Numbered from the stretch's first letter, positions 1 through 10,620 are shown. The stretch: 64,000 nucleotides of DNA from Pollenia angustigena (GCA_930367215.1 OV884059.1:243287803-243351802), one strand, 5' to 3'. Notes: generated from the sequence alone by a model not told the origin. Numbers and translations are program-made.

Positions 1-11
1 TCAACCGCGAA

Positions 12-147
12 TTCCGTAAAAACAAATGAACATACAGTAATTTTATATAATTTAACTGTCAAAAAATTAACTACATGTTCCGTAAAAAACAAAGGAATAT
101 TCAGTTATTTTATATTAAAATTACTATCAAAAAATTAACTACATATT
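12..147. repeat. Two-unit tandem duplication (66 and 68 bp)
   Basis: Two diverged copies of an AT-rich unit lie head to tail. Each starts TTCCGTAAAAA and ends with a shared AAAAAATTAACTACAT block; the units are 12-77 and 78-145, and a third TTCC at 146 starts a truncated copy. No coding content is seen. The window edge may cut off further units on the left. Confidence 0.75.
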
Positions 148-766
148 CCAGCAGATGAACAGCTTGTACAGCCTACTTTTTAAAATCTTCCTTCCCTCAA
201 CTTTGGGTTTAAGCTTTATCACTACGTGACTCCCAAATAAACCTTAACCAATAGTCAGACTGGACCAAAGATCCAAGGGTTTCCTGACTTTGTGGTACCA
301 GACAGGATCTGTTGTCAGCCGCAATAATAAACCGCCAAAAGGAACTCCTTTTGACATAAAAAGTTTATTAAAATATTTAAAATCGAATGGTCAGTTTTTT
401 TCCAAATAACTTGGCACTGGACAAGCGAAATTTGTATAAGTAGCAGTTTTACATTACAAAACAAATTTTTTAATCGTTAGCTCAGTATTATTTGCGTAAG
501 AATGAGAATATCACTAATTATTTTTTCATTAACTTGAATTCTCTATTAAAAAAGACTTGTAGTTTGTGTTAAGAAGCAACAGCAACCCTGCATATAATAG
601 GACCAGTCCGAACACGCGCGGTAAAAATATGGTATATTTAAGATTACGTTGTCCTAGGGCAGTGCCAGCTTTGGATTACAAAGGAGTTGTATTAAAACTA
701 CTCCATGGTATACTCAAGAGGATTAGTTTTGAAGTCGTTTAACAACGAAAATATGTCGTTAAAAAA
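148..766. other. Unassigned AT-rich sequence
   Basis: I see no open frame of note, TIR pair or RNA gene. A short inverted match (ACTACTCCATGG near 695, its complement near 1840) brackets the following foldback element and may belong to an older insertion around it, but I could not define ends. Confidence 0.5.
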
Positions 767-775
767 CAAAGATAT

Positions 776-1764
776 GGCGCTGCGAAATATGGCCCCAGGA
801 AATATGGCCCCAAAAAATAAATGAAAATTGACCCCAAATTTGGGGCTATTTTTCATAATGCAATATGGCCCCATTTTTTTAATGAAAAATTACCCCAAAA
901 AAATGAAAAATAACCCTAAAAATAAAATGAAATATGACCCTAAATTTGGGGTTATTCTTAATTATGAAAAATCACCTCAAAATTTATAATGAATTTTAAC
1001 CCCAAAAAAGAACACAAAGAAAGTGACATTAAACATTTTCGGTGGAGTTCATATGCCCAAAACTAAAAATCCCAAATTTAGAATCGCGATTTCAAAATCC
1101 GGATAATTATACAGTTTTGGTTTTAAAAATCGTACGATTGATAGCACGGTTGGGTTTTCGGCCATGCACAAGTATTTTTTTCTCTATGGTATAACGAACA
1201 CTGGCTTCGCTCACTAAAGCTTCACTACATAGCCGGCCTTCGGCCGGGCGCAAGAATTTTCTTTTCTATGGTATAACGAACTCTTCTCGTAATAGCCGGC
1301 CTTCGGCCGGGCTCAAGGATTTTTTCCTCTATGGTATAACAAACACCGGCTTCGCTAACTAAAGCATCTCTGCAAAACCGGCAAGGATTTTCTCTACTTT
1401 GGTATAAGAATTCGGGTTTTTTTATCCCTAGAAACTTTTACATAGAATTTTATAAAATTTGTGTAAAAATGTTTGGGGTGATTTTTCATTTCTTTAAACT
1501 TGCATTTTTTATTAGTAGATGAAAAATAGCCCCAAAGTAAAAATTGTGATTTTATTTGGGGCCATTTTTCATTCCTTGATATTGGGGTCATTTTTCATTC
1601 CACTTAAAATGCAAAAACACCCTAACGAAAAAATGAAAAATAACCCCAAAAAAACCAAAAAATTGCGCCAAAATTGCGTGTTGTTGTGTCTCATGAAAAA
1701 TTTTGGGGCCGTTTTTCATTTTCCTTTTGGGGCCATATTTCCTGGGGTAATTTTGCGCACCGCC
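776..1764. mobile_element. Foldback-type DNA element, 989 bp, 9-bp TSD
   Basis: The left end reads GGCGCTGCG and the right end, reversed, GGCGGTGCG. Both are flanked by CAAAGATAT (767-775 and 1765-1773), a perfect 9-bp target duplication. Inside the ends, both arms hold many copies, in both orientations, of a module like GGGGCCATTTTTCAT, so the arms fold back on each other. Drosophila Foldback (FB) elements are known for long TIRs built of internal repeats and a 9-bp TSD, and FB has been linked to the Mutator-like superfamily. Assignment here is by analogy, since no transposase is present. A 9-bp TSD would also suit Merlin elements. Confidence 0.75.
1169..1412. repeat. Internal tandem array with GC-rich hairpins in the foldback element
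   Basis: Four diverged units of roughly 65-80 bp each contain a CTATGGTATAAC block, with GGCTTCGCT-like and CCGGCCTTCGGCCGG blocks between them. CCGGCCTTCGGCCGG is a perfect 6-bp-stem hairpin with a 3-nt loop and occurs twice (about 1231 and 1300). This GC-rich centre contrasts with the AT-rich arms and is the middle (loop) section of the 776-1764 element. Confidence 0.7.
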
Positions 1765-1773
1765 CAAAGATAT

Positions 1774-2984
1774 GTCGTCTTACTACAAACACTTTTTAAC
1801 AATGACAATTTCCATGCTTGCATTACATTGGACCAGTCCATGGAGTAGTCCATTTTATCAAAATGGATCAGGTAGTCCAATTTTATTTGCAGCGAATAAA
1901 TAAATCTCTTTAGAAAATGTATCTACATGTAAAAGTACTTGTAGAAGTGTGTTAAATCACTTCTTACAAACTTACAGTTGCAAAATTGGTTGTTGTAGTA
2001 TCTTTTGTTGTTGCAGTTGTTCTTATTTGATTTTGTTTGGCCTTGTTGTTCTGCTTTTATTTGTTTTCTGTTTTATAAAAACAGGTAATTACATCTCTTT
2101 TTTAATATGAACATCCGTTTTTGTGTTATTTTTCATACAGAAAAAAGAAAGCTAAAAGTCTTTAAATACAAGACTCTTCCTAATTCATCAAACGTATGCG
2201 TGTTCTTTTCTCTAGAGAATATTTTTGTTGAACACGTTTAATTAAACTTAATTAAATCTAATATTTAAAAGTTAACATTAAAAGGAATAAGAACCAACTG
2301 AATGTAATGAAAGATTTATTACACACAATACACATAAAAATAGAATGGTTTTTACAGAAAGCATTTCATGTGCACACTCAAACACACACACACACACATA
2401 CACACATATGACACAGAAAATTCTGTAACTATATGTACAAGATAACAATAAAAATAGTACGTTATTTGCAGAGACTTTTACGCATTTTCAACATGTTAAA
2501 AATGGCACTCCATGAAAAAAGGAAACGAAAATAAAATAAAAAAGACAAGCTAAGCAAAGTTAAGAGAAAAAATGCAACACAAAACAAAACACAACAGACA
2601 AGTGGGTTTCCGTCTTCAGTCAGTCTTTATATTTTTCATGGTCAAAAATCAACGATTTCTATTTGAAAATACTTATGGGGTAAATACAAGTAAAAATATG
2701 TATTTCTGTCTCGACTAGGGTTTTTATGGGGGAAAATTTTTTGTGAATTCCGGAATAAATATTTTTGTGATTTCTGGGAATTTTATTTCGGGAAATTTTG
2801 GAAATTTTATTATAAAATTTTGTATTTATCACATAACTTAAAGAAAATGTATATTTAAGTTAGAAATTGTATTTATTTATGCAAAATTCCATTCAAAAAC
2901 AGATTGAAATCATTAAAAAAAATTCAAACTCTTTATCTTAGTGTCGCTGTCACCAACAAATACTGAAGATAAGTGTTTAGAATA
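1774..2984. other. Unassigned AT-rich sequence
   Basis: No gene or element boundary found. Apart from a CA microsatellite (2380-2407) the stretch is AT-rich with T- and A-runs. Confidence 0.5.
2380..2407. repeat. (CA)n microsatellite
   Basis: An AC dinucleotide run interrupted by single ATAC steps. A simple repeat with no associated open frame. Confidence 0.85.
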
Positions 2985-3069
2985 CAAAATAACGTACGTG
3001 GGTGAACGTGTAGAAGCAGAAAACAAAAACTTTTCTATAGTGAAAGTGCGGGTATAAAAACTACTCTAA

Positions 3070-3289
3070 GGACCCTTTTTTACAACTTACCGATAGCTTA
3101 AAGTAGACTTTAAATGGCCCGTTAAAAAGTGTTCCACTATTAAAACTTTACTTTAACCTAAAGTGAGCGATAAAGTAGATTAAGGTTAATGCTACCTGGT
3201 AGGTTAAAGTAAAGTTGTTATAATGGAACACTTTTGATACGGCCTATAAAATCTTACCTTTAGCTATCGGTAAGTTGCGAAAACGGGCC
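3070..3289. mobile_element. Small TIR element (MITE), 220 bp
   Basis: Long imperfect TIRs (left GGACCCTTTTTTACAACTTA, right reversed GGCCCGTTTTCGCAACTTA, both running into CCGATAGCT) make the whole unit self-complementary. Flanking TAA (3067-3069) and TTA (3290-3292) would suit a 3-bp TWA target. The paralogous segment at 21.7 kb lacks it, which supports a discrete insertion. Confidence 0.7.
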
Positions 3290-3416
3290 TTAAAGATTAA
3301 CATTGGAATGAGAAATACACGGAGCCATGAGAGTAGGAAGAAAAATCTTCTAACTTTTTAATGTGAGGTTAGGAAATGTATCTTCAAAATATTTTGTATG
3401 TTTTTTTCATTGATTA

Positions 3417-4266
3417 CACTACGTGACAAAATTTCAACAAAGTCGTGACCAAATGAATCTGGCAGCTAATCTTTATGTAAAATTTTCCGCTGAATCCGAA
3501 TATGAAGTAGAACAGTTTTTGAGATATTCCAAAATAACCGTTATTTGTATTTTTAAAAAAGATGATGTGACTGAAATGCAAATATCTTCAAAAATTGTAA
3601 ACGGATTATGTATTTCTTTCCTTTTAGTGAAAGGTTATAAAATTTCTAAAGTAACCATGGATTGCTTGTGAATATTGGTCAAGAAATGACAGAGTTGCAG
3701 GGGACAAAAGTTCAAGCTTCATTGAAAATTTTATGATTTTGTTAAATTTTGCTCTTTTCAAGTTATTTTTTTTAAACCAATGATTTAAAAATCCTAATGT
3801 TTTATTGCATGCGACATTAGATTATTTTAATATGAACATTTTGCGCCCAACAAGACATACATTGGTACAAAAATGACAAAGCTACAGAAGATTTTGTAAA
3901 TTAACCCATATATAAATTCAATAGTTTTAAGCAATTTTTAATATTTATTGTTACTAAAAATTAAGCTTTGTATATTTATTTGTCGTGGGTTAATTCAATT
4001 AATCTTCTGTAACTTTGTCATTTTTGCACCGATCTGGTTCCTATATGGCACAAAATGTTCGTATTGAAATAGGCTAAAATTTATTTTTTTGGATATTTGC
4101 ATTTCAGTCACAGCATCTTTTTTAAAAACACAAATAACGGTTATTTTGGAATATCACGAAAACTGTTCTACTTTTGGAAATTCTGACTTCATATTCGGAT
4201 TCAGCGGACAATTTTACATAAAGATTAGGTGTCAAATTCATTTGGTCAAAAAATTGTCACGTAGTG
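3417..4266. mobile_element. PIF/Harbinger-like non-autonomous TIR element, 850 bp, TTA TSD
   Basis: Ends are CACTACGTGACAA and its complement. The TIR continues inward, with mismatches, for at least 180 bp; a second matching block pair lies around 3820-3905 and 3975-4080. TTA flanks both ends (3414-3416, 4267-4269). The homologous segment at 21.7 kb has an uninterrupted site (TTGATAATC near 21890) where this element sits. A 3-bp TTA duplication is typical of PIF/Harbinger. Open frames at 3423-3671 (+) and 4089-4322 (+) are inside the arms and show no recognisable protein. Confidence 0.8.
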
Positions 4267-4515
4267 TTATCCTCCAAACAACAGTTCTTTGTAAAACAAT
4301 TCTTTGTATGTTTACGACATAAACGCAAGCTAGTAAACATAATAAATTTTCTCAGACTGCATGAGATGATTTTCAAATACTAGGAATGTAGGCAAAAACA
4401 TGTTATTGTATTGAAAGGTTTTGATGGAAACAAGTACTGTCTGGATTGTACTTTTTTGAATTATTGTCAGTCACATACCATTTGTCATTGGGGCTGTTTA
4501 TTTATGTGTTTTATT

Positions 4516-6020
4516 TTTATTATTAATATTTATAACAAGGTGATAATGTTTAAATCTCAATTACTTTTCTATGGATATCGCTTTGCTTTTCTAAATGGGT
4601 TTTTACATTTTTCATCAAGACTAATTGCAAGTAGAAGAACGATTTGTATGAGTTAAATTTTGATTAAAACTTCACTCATTAGTAAAAAAAACTTTCACAA
4701 ATAAAATGCCGGCGTCATATTTTCGCCCAATCTGTAGGATCATTTGTCTAATGAAGATGTTAAATTATGATTTGCTATATTTCCGTTAGGAAATTTTTTC
4801 GAAAAAACAAAATTTTTTTTCAAAATTTGTTTGAAAATATGTAGTTTTAAGGTGAATAGTTTTAAAAAAGTGAGGTAATGTGTTTAAATAAATAAGGGTG
4901 TAAAATTTATTTAAATTAATAAATTAATGTGCTTCAGTTTTTTTTTATATATTTTGACTTTAAAATGTTCTAGGCGAAGGGATCTGTTGCTACAAATGAA
5001 ATGTCCGCCATTTAATTGGAATGCTTTTTAACTAACACACTAAAATGTATAATTCTCTTTAAATTGAATTCCCGATAAAAAAAATGTGTGTTTACGATCC
5101 TGAAAATTGAAAAAGTCTGGAAAATTAGAAACCCTAGTCTCAGCACACAAATAAGAAAGTGCGTAAACCTTGTGCAAAGCTAATGCACCCATTTGAAAAT
5201 TACAAAAACATCAAAGAGAGTTCATTATAAGCAAAATAAACATTTACAATATTTAAAGTTTAAAATTTTGTAAAAGCTTATCTTGTTAACTTGCAATACA
5301 TTAACATGTAAGAAATATTTAAAACAAAATAAAGTTAAATTTTTTTTTTATTTAACTTTCTTTCAAACCAAAAAGTTATGATAGAATTCCTAAACTTTCT
5401 TTACCAAATACAATTAAATATTGCAAAACGTATAATTCCGCAACTCAATTCGTATACAATTCATTTGGCTTATAAGCTTTAAGCTTTAAATTCAGAGATT
5501 AATTTTTTTCTATGGTATGTTAAATTCATTAAACCTTTGCCTTACCAAAGAATTTACCAACACCCTCTCAGGTACTGCTGCACATATACCCGCTTGACCT
5601 GAGATTCAAAAAAAGCGTTCACTACTGCGAAGATATTTATTGATATTGCGGTCTGCTTTTAGCAAACAAAAATCTTTTAAGGCAAAAATTCTTCTCGCAA
5701 AAGAGAAGCTAAACAAAATGTAGCATTTTTTCCAGAAGAACACATAACGTACTCTTCCTTTTTATTGGGAGAAAAAGCCAATATAGAAAATTGAGAAGTG
5801 GAAAAAGTTTCGCTTTCGAACTTACTGTTCAAAACAAATGTTTAGCGATATTAAATTCGAGTTAAAAGAACTATTTAAAGTGTATATTTAGTGATATTAT
5901 ATGATATTATCTTCGTCTGCCGTGGTCAAGCAGATGATTACAGCCGCAAGGTTTTTTTTTGTTTTTAAATTTTTTGAAAGAACTTAATAAATTTTATATT
6001 TCCAGAATTCATGCAAATTT
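4516..6020. other. Unassigned AT-rich sequence
   Basis: No recognised gene, TIR pair or tandem array. Long A and T runs only. Confidence 0.5.
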
Positions 6021-6308
6021 AATAAAAAAAAAACAAGACAGAGTGCTATATTCGGCTATGTCGAATCTTATATACACTTCACTATGGTGAGATAAGATCA
6101 AAAAGTTATATAAATAACGTTCTTAAGATTTAGATAAATATTAATTGACCCACGCCAACTTTTCATTTCGTCATGCCGAAGAATATGTCAAAATCAAAAA
6201 ATGTATATAAGTCCGTTTCCTCTTTTGCCAAAGTTTTAAATTCGTTTATAATCTTAAAATCGTTTTTAGGACATTAAAAAATTATATATAAAAAAATTAT
6301 TTTTGAAA

Positions 6309-6380
6309 AACTGGGACAATCCAGATTCGAACCGACAAGCCTCAGGTGGCAACTTAGACAACTCGGCTATGAACGCTTTT
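6309..6380 (-). mobile_element. tRNA-like head of a possible SINE
   Basis: Read on the minus strand there is an A-box-like TAGCCGAGTTGTC followed about 35 nt later by a B-box-like GGTTCGAATCTGG within a potential T-arm. A complete cloverleaf is not obvious and the acceptor strands do not pair, so a tRNA-derived SINE or tRNA pseudogene fits better than a working tRNA. Confidence 0.5.
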
Positions 6381-6445
6381 ACTGAAGAAACGTTAAGTTT
6401 TAATATATTGAGTCTACGAGTTTGTTTCTTTATTTGAGCGGTATA

Positions 6446-6696
6446 TCGACCCTTTTGCGCGAAATTTACGTATACGCCATTTTGTTTTTAATTTGAGTTT
6501 TTGATGCAATCTTGTTCTACATTCAAAGACACGTCACCTGACAAAATATTATAGGCGAATTCCACTTCGTTGCTCCAAAAATTTTATGTATATTTTCATT
6601 TTGATATTGCAAGTTATAGCAGAGAAAAGTAGAAAAATGGCTCTCCTGTAAAATTTGATTTTTGTAACATACGTTGATTTCGCGCAAAGGGGTCAA
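6446..6696. mobile_element. TA-flanked MITE (TCGACCC.TTTGCGCG family), copy 1
   Basis: The TIRs are TCGACCCTTTTGCGCGAAAT and, reversed from the right, TTGACCCCTTTGCGCGAAAT. TA sits immediately outside both (6444-6445, 6697-6698). A second copy in the opposite orientation is at 17110-17358, with matching interior (GTCACCTGACAAAATATT, CTACTTTTCTCTGCTAT). A TA target and short length suggest a Tc1/mariner-type MITE. Both copies sit inside related interspersed repeats. Confidence 0.85.
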
Positions 6697-7010
6697 TATC
6701 ATATACTACATAAATGTGTATGGGTTTTATGCGTAAAAAAAATTAAAAATAAAAACAAAAAACAACAACCACAAGCGATTTTTTTGGAAATATAAGAGGC
6801 AGTTGTGGTTTTTTGGTCATATCGCAGCCATTTGAGGACTGATCTTGCTGAATTTCAATAGCAAGAAATGGTGGACTATATGTGACATAAATGTAAAAAA
6901 ACCTAGCCGCTATCATGTCTGGAGTCTTCGGAAAACACATATCAAACGTAAGCCTGACAGACGGTAAGACGGACATACAGTCTTTTAACATTAGGTGTGA
7001 TCCCGAACTC

Positions 7011-7164
7011 AACGTTACCCTACTTCTGGCAACACTGCTCTAGAACCAATATTTTTTAGTGTAATATACATTTCCACAAACGCATGATACATATTTTAGT
7101 TGTCTTCTCTAAATCTCAATGAAAAAGTAGTTTGATACGGCCCATAATAAGAATTATACTTTAG
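7011..7164. other. Short unassigned spacer
   Basis: Between the interspersed repeat and the next hAT element; no features seen. Confidence 0.4.
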
Positions 7165-7172
7165 GTTATAAC

Positions 7173-7656
7173 CAGGGAAACCAGAAATATGCTCTAAAAA
7201 ATACGTTTTATGCGCATTAAATATGCAGAGAAAACTTGAAAATATGCCCTGAAATTTGTTAAAAATATGCCCCAAAAAATTTTAAAATTGCTAACTTGAA
7301 ACAAAATATTCAACAATTTAATTAAATAAATCCTAAATAATGGTTATACAGATGGAAATTGAAAAGAGAAAATAAAAATTTCCAAAAAAAAATTTAATTT
7401 GCTGCGAAAACTGTGTTTGGGCATCATCAAAATTTAATATGCCTCAAAAATGCAAAATATGCGCTAAAAACTTAAAAAATGCTGCAAAACAGCTCATTTA
7501 ACTAAATTATGCAAAATAATGCTGCAAACGGTAAAATATGCACTAACAAATCGATGCCAAAATGCATAAAAAGCTCCAAAACGGATAAATATAGTGTTTC
7601 TGCTTTCATTGGTCGCACAAGCAAAAACATGCAATTGCATATTTATGGTTTCGCTG
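7173..7656. mobile_element. Non-autonomous hAT, AATATGC-repeat family, 484 bp
   Basis: The TIRs are CAGGGAAACC (left) and, reversed, CAGCGAAACC (right), with a perfect 8-bp TSD GTTATAAC at 7165-7172 and 7657-7664. The interior is packed with AAATATGC-like hexamer repeats and ends with CATGCAATTGCATATTTATG. It is a close relative of 45914-46559 and shares internal blocks (CAAATCGATGCC, ACATGCA) with the larger hATs at 52483 and 52668. The target GTTATAAC is its own reverse complement. A 75-codon open frame (7509-7736) runs across the right end and is not a gene. Confidence 0.92.
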
Positions 7657-7784
7657 GTTATAACACTTTAATTGGCTACCTTCCTAAAACACCCCAATCT
7701 TATTACATAGTTGAAAAGTTTAATTTGTTTTATTAAAATGCATTTTCCTAACGTAATATAATTTTTAGATCTGATCCGTACACA

Positions 7785-7990
7785 GAAAAAAATAAAACTA
7801 GATTTCAATTAAAAAATTGGTGATATAAATTAAAAAATTAATTAAATTTACACCAGTAAACAAATTAATAGTATCAATTAAACATTTAATTTACTTGATT
7901 AAACGTTTAGTTTACTTGATTAACTTTTTAACTTTTAATTAACTTGATTAAATTTTTAATTAAAACTGATTTTATTTTTGATAAATGCTT
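7785..7990. repeat. AT-rich inverted/tandem repeat (TTGATTAAACG family), copy 1
   Basis: Repeated steps of a unit like TTTACTTGATTAAACGTTTA alternate with complementary AATTAAA blocks. The same words recur at 12290-12472 and 57225-57360, so this is a dispersed family and not one local array. Ends are indistinct. Confidence 0.6.
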
Positions 7991-8048
7991 TAATTAGTGA
8001 AAAATTTTGAAAAATTTTTTTTGAGTATACTTTCTGCTGTTTTACATA

Positions 8049-8296
8049 TCGTTGGTCTCATGTAGAAAGGCCCTAATTCACATAAATGCAACTTTACAGG
8101 AGAAGGCAAAAACATAATAGAAACTGTATGAATCATAATGTAAAATGGCTTCTTCAATTGCTTGTTAAACTGATATTTTTGATGCTTTTGTATTAAATTT
8201 TTGTGACGAGGTGTATTTGTGGGAAATGTATTGGAATCACTAAAAACTCAATTTCGAAAAAAAGCGAGTTAGGATCTTTCTACATGAGACCGACGA
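8049..8296. mobile_element. TA-flanked MITE, 248 bp
   Basis: The TIRs are TCGTTGGTCTCATGTAGAAA and, reversed, TCGTCGGTCTCATGTAGAAA, with TA on both sides (8047-8048, 8297-8298). Its right TIR is included in the following tandem duplication, so a second right end appears near 8440. Confidence 0.8.
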
Positions 8297-8540
8297 TATA
8301 AAACCTAAAAGAAAATTAATAAAAGTCGTCGAAAATCTCAATTAAGTATGATGAGGAAAATAGCCAGATACTCGGCGCAAATTTCTCATATATTCAAAGT
8401 AAAAAAATCGAGTTAGGATCTTTCTACATGAGACCGACGATATAAAACCTAAAAGAAAATTAATAAAAATCTCCATTAAGTATGATGAGGAAAATAGCCA
8501 GATACTCGGTGCAAATTTCTCATATATTCAAAGTAAAAAA
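8266..8540. repeat. Tandem duplication, 144-bp period, including a MITE end
   Basis: Unit 1 (8266-8409) and unit 2 (8410-8540) both start GAGTTAGGATCTTTCTACAT and end CATATATTCAAAGTAAAAA. They differ by a 13-bp deletion and a few substitutions. The duplication starts inside the MITE at 8049-8296 and extends into its flank, so it arose after that insertion. Confidence 0.88.
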
Positions 8541-8691
8541 TGAAGATTTTGGCTATAGTCCCTTCAAAAGATTAGCACCATTAAACAACTAAAACATATC
8601 AGCTCTAAACAAAATTCTTTTTTATAAGTAAAACTTCGTTAAAAGAAAAAACCTTTTAATAAATTTTATAAAAAAAAAATAACATTTAAAG

Positions 8692-9234
8692 CAGTGTTCG
8701 AAAATAAACACTACATTATTTAACGTTCGGCTCACACACCCAGGAATGATATCAATTTTTTTAGTGATTGTGTAGACCTACACAACCCTAAATACCGTTC
8801 GTAACTATTTTCAAGAAAGAACCGAACATTGTATAATGTTCGGTTCTTCGTTAAAAAACATAACAATTGTAATGATACTGTAGACAAACATTATAGTTTA
8901 ATGTTCTATAATGTTTTTTTCGTGTGTGTATTTTGTTTTTGTTAAAAAATTTTTGTTTTTTTTTACTAGCCAAAAGGGACGAACATTAACGAGCCGAACC
9001 GAACACATTGAAGTTTGTGGATTTTCAAAAAAAAAACCGAACGAAATTAAATGTTCACATTTTTTGTTGAGTTTGACAAAAACAGTAATATTTTTGTGTT
9101 CGAAAGATGACTAACAGGGAAACGTTATTTTTTTTAATGATTTTCTACACAAACACTATTAGCGTTAGTGTTTTCCACAAATCTACCGAACCGAACATTA
9201 AGAAACAATATTTAGCTTTTATTTTCGAACACTG
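8692..9234. mobile_element. Non-autonomous hAT, 543 bp, CCGAACATT repeats
   Basis: The TIR CAGTGTTCGAAAATAAA is present at both ends with a perfect 8-bp TSD ATTTAAAG (8684-8691, 9235-9242). The interior repeats CCGAACATT-type words in both orientations (for example 8820-8830, 8837-8843, 9190-9198), which may be subterminal transposase-binding sites as in other hATs. A perfect hairpin lies at 8817-8848. The open frame at 8911-9114 lies inside and shows no known domain. Confidence 0.92.
8817..8848. repeat. Perfect 14-bp-stem hairpin inside the hAT
   Basis: AAGAACCGAACATT, a 4-nt loop GTAT, then the exact complement. It is made of two inverted CCGAACATT modules of the surrounding element. Confidence 0.85.
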
Positions 9235-9551
9235 ATTTAAAGTCCCACGGTAGTGCTGGGATACTATCGATATTTATCGATAGTTAAGATTTCACTATCG
9301 ATATGACTATCGTCTGAATGTTTGAACTTGTACAGGAAAACTTAAACTTTATTGAACGTATGAAGGAACCGAAGTAGCAGGGACTATAAGATATTTTATT
9401 GCAACTTTAGAAAATTTTCTAAATTTGTTTTGATTCTCAACCCAAAAGGTTATCGTTCTGGCGGACTTATCATCTTGTTGTCTGTATGCATTGCTGTAAT
9501 TCAGCGCGAATTAATAATAGCAAGTAATAGCTGTGTATAGCTGCTGTAAGG

Positions 9552-10073
9552 TAGAGTTGGGCAAACTCGTTATTTTTGTGATATCGTTACGACCGATCCG
9601 AACGACCAAAGGAACTAGGTCGTTCCTTTCGTTCATCGTTCCAGTTTTTAGTTTGAACAATGAATGAACGAGGAGCGAAAAAACTTCTCTATCGTTCGTT
9701 AAAACGTCAACAATTAAATATTTGTTATTGTTTGTTTTTATGTTGTGGCGTTACAACTATGTATGTACCTACATAAGAATTATGTATTTTTTTAAAAGTT
9801 TGTAAAAAATAATAACAAATAATAATGAGTGGTATGTTGCTAAAATATATTGCTTTGGATCACATTAGTTATTGATTTAATTAGAAATTTTTTATATGTC
9901 ACGACAAAAATACACAAAAGTCGGCCACATTGATTAATACAAAAAATAACCCTACAACGGATTGCAATTGCGGAACGAGGAACGACAAAAAATGAACTAT
10001 TGAAAAAGTCCGCACCGTTCCTTTTAGGGAATCGTTCAATGGAACTAGGTCGTTCCGGAACGACACAACTCTA
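9552..10073. mobile_element. hAT element, TAGAGTTG ends, 522 bp
   Basis: The left end is TAGAGTTGGG and the right end, reversed, TAGAGTTGTGTCG. The flanks CTGTAAGG (9544-9551) and CTGTTAGG (10074-10081) match 7 of 8. The interior repeats CGTTC-type words (GTCGTTCC, CGTTCATCG, GGAACGA) in both orientations. The right TSD copy spans the left end of the neighbour at 10080, so this element probably inserted after that one. Confidence 0.8.
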
Positions 10074-10079
10074 CTGTTA

Positions 10080-10620
10080 GGGCGATTCTATGCTAGACAA
10101 CTTTTAACATCAATTCAAATCACACTATTTGATACTTTTTTGATGCCAATTTAAAGTAAAATATCTATACTTTATAAGAATATAATTTTTTTAGACGTAA
10201 GCTTAAATATAAAATTGTTGTGCACTTCGAAGCATTAACATTCATAGATTTGGCGCGAATAGAAAATTCATTGCATGTTGCACCCGTCATGGCTTTAAGA
10301 GCAAATTTCTTATTATTGGATTATATTTCTCTACGATGTTTGATTTGATAATCATCGTCTGATATCTCATCTTTCACAATAAAAAAGAATAATACAATAA
10401 AATCATGAAAATTAACAGAGTTTTGTGTTTTTGTGGTATGATCTTATGAAAGTTGGCCAATTTGGTTGCACCCGTCATGCACTTTAAAGCTCTCTCGGGG
10501 CAATATGATCGTTTCATAAAAATTCTTGTAAATAGATAACAATAGTATATAAAAAAATCTTACCCCTTCTGAAAATAACTTAACCCTCTAAATGTTGCAC
10601 CCGTCAGAATAGAATCGCCC
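10080..10620. mobile_element. TIR element GGGCGATTCTAT, 541 bp, GTTA flanks
   Basis: Ends are GGGCGATTCTAT and its exact complement, flanked by GTTA on both sides (10076-10079, 10621-10624). The word TTGCACCCGTCA occurs three times inside, all in the same orientation (near 10271, 10463 and 10595). TTA within GTTA would suit PIF/Harbinger, and a 4-bp TSD would suggest something else; no protein is present to decide. Confidence 0.8.

Larger units (their letters stand above)
2985..4515. repeat. Diverged dispersed segment, copy 1 (interrupted by two elements)
   Basis: From GTAGAAGCA near 3010 this segment aligns with 21690-22200 in the same orientation. Shared blocks include CTATAGTGAAAGTGCG, AAACTACTCT, TTTTTAATGTGAG and TACTGTCTGGA. 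Copy 2 lacks the insertions found here at 3070-3289 and 3417-4266, so it serves as an empty-site reference. The repeat's own ends and class are not clear, and there is no coding capacity. Confidence 0.65.
6027..7010 (+). repeat. Fly interspersed repeat (GTGCTATATTCGGCT type), copy 1
   Basis: It starts with AACAAGACAGAGTGCTATAT and a TCGGCTATGTCGAATCTTATA block. Near the right side it has GGAGTCTTCGGAAAACA and a CAGACGG...GACGGACAT stretch (about 6958-6976). The same order of blocks recurs at 41768, 42310 and 59863. A MITE (6446-6696) and a tRNA-like head (6309-6380) lie inside. The homologous site GGACTATATGTGACATAAAT near 6871-6890 is the uninterrupted counterpart of the Helitron insertion site at 60341. 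No protein is encoded; the class is unknown to me. Confidence 0.75.
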
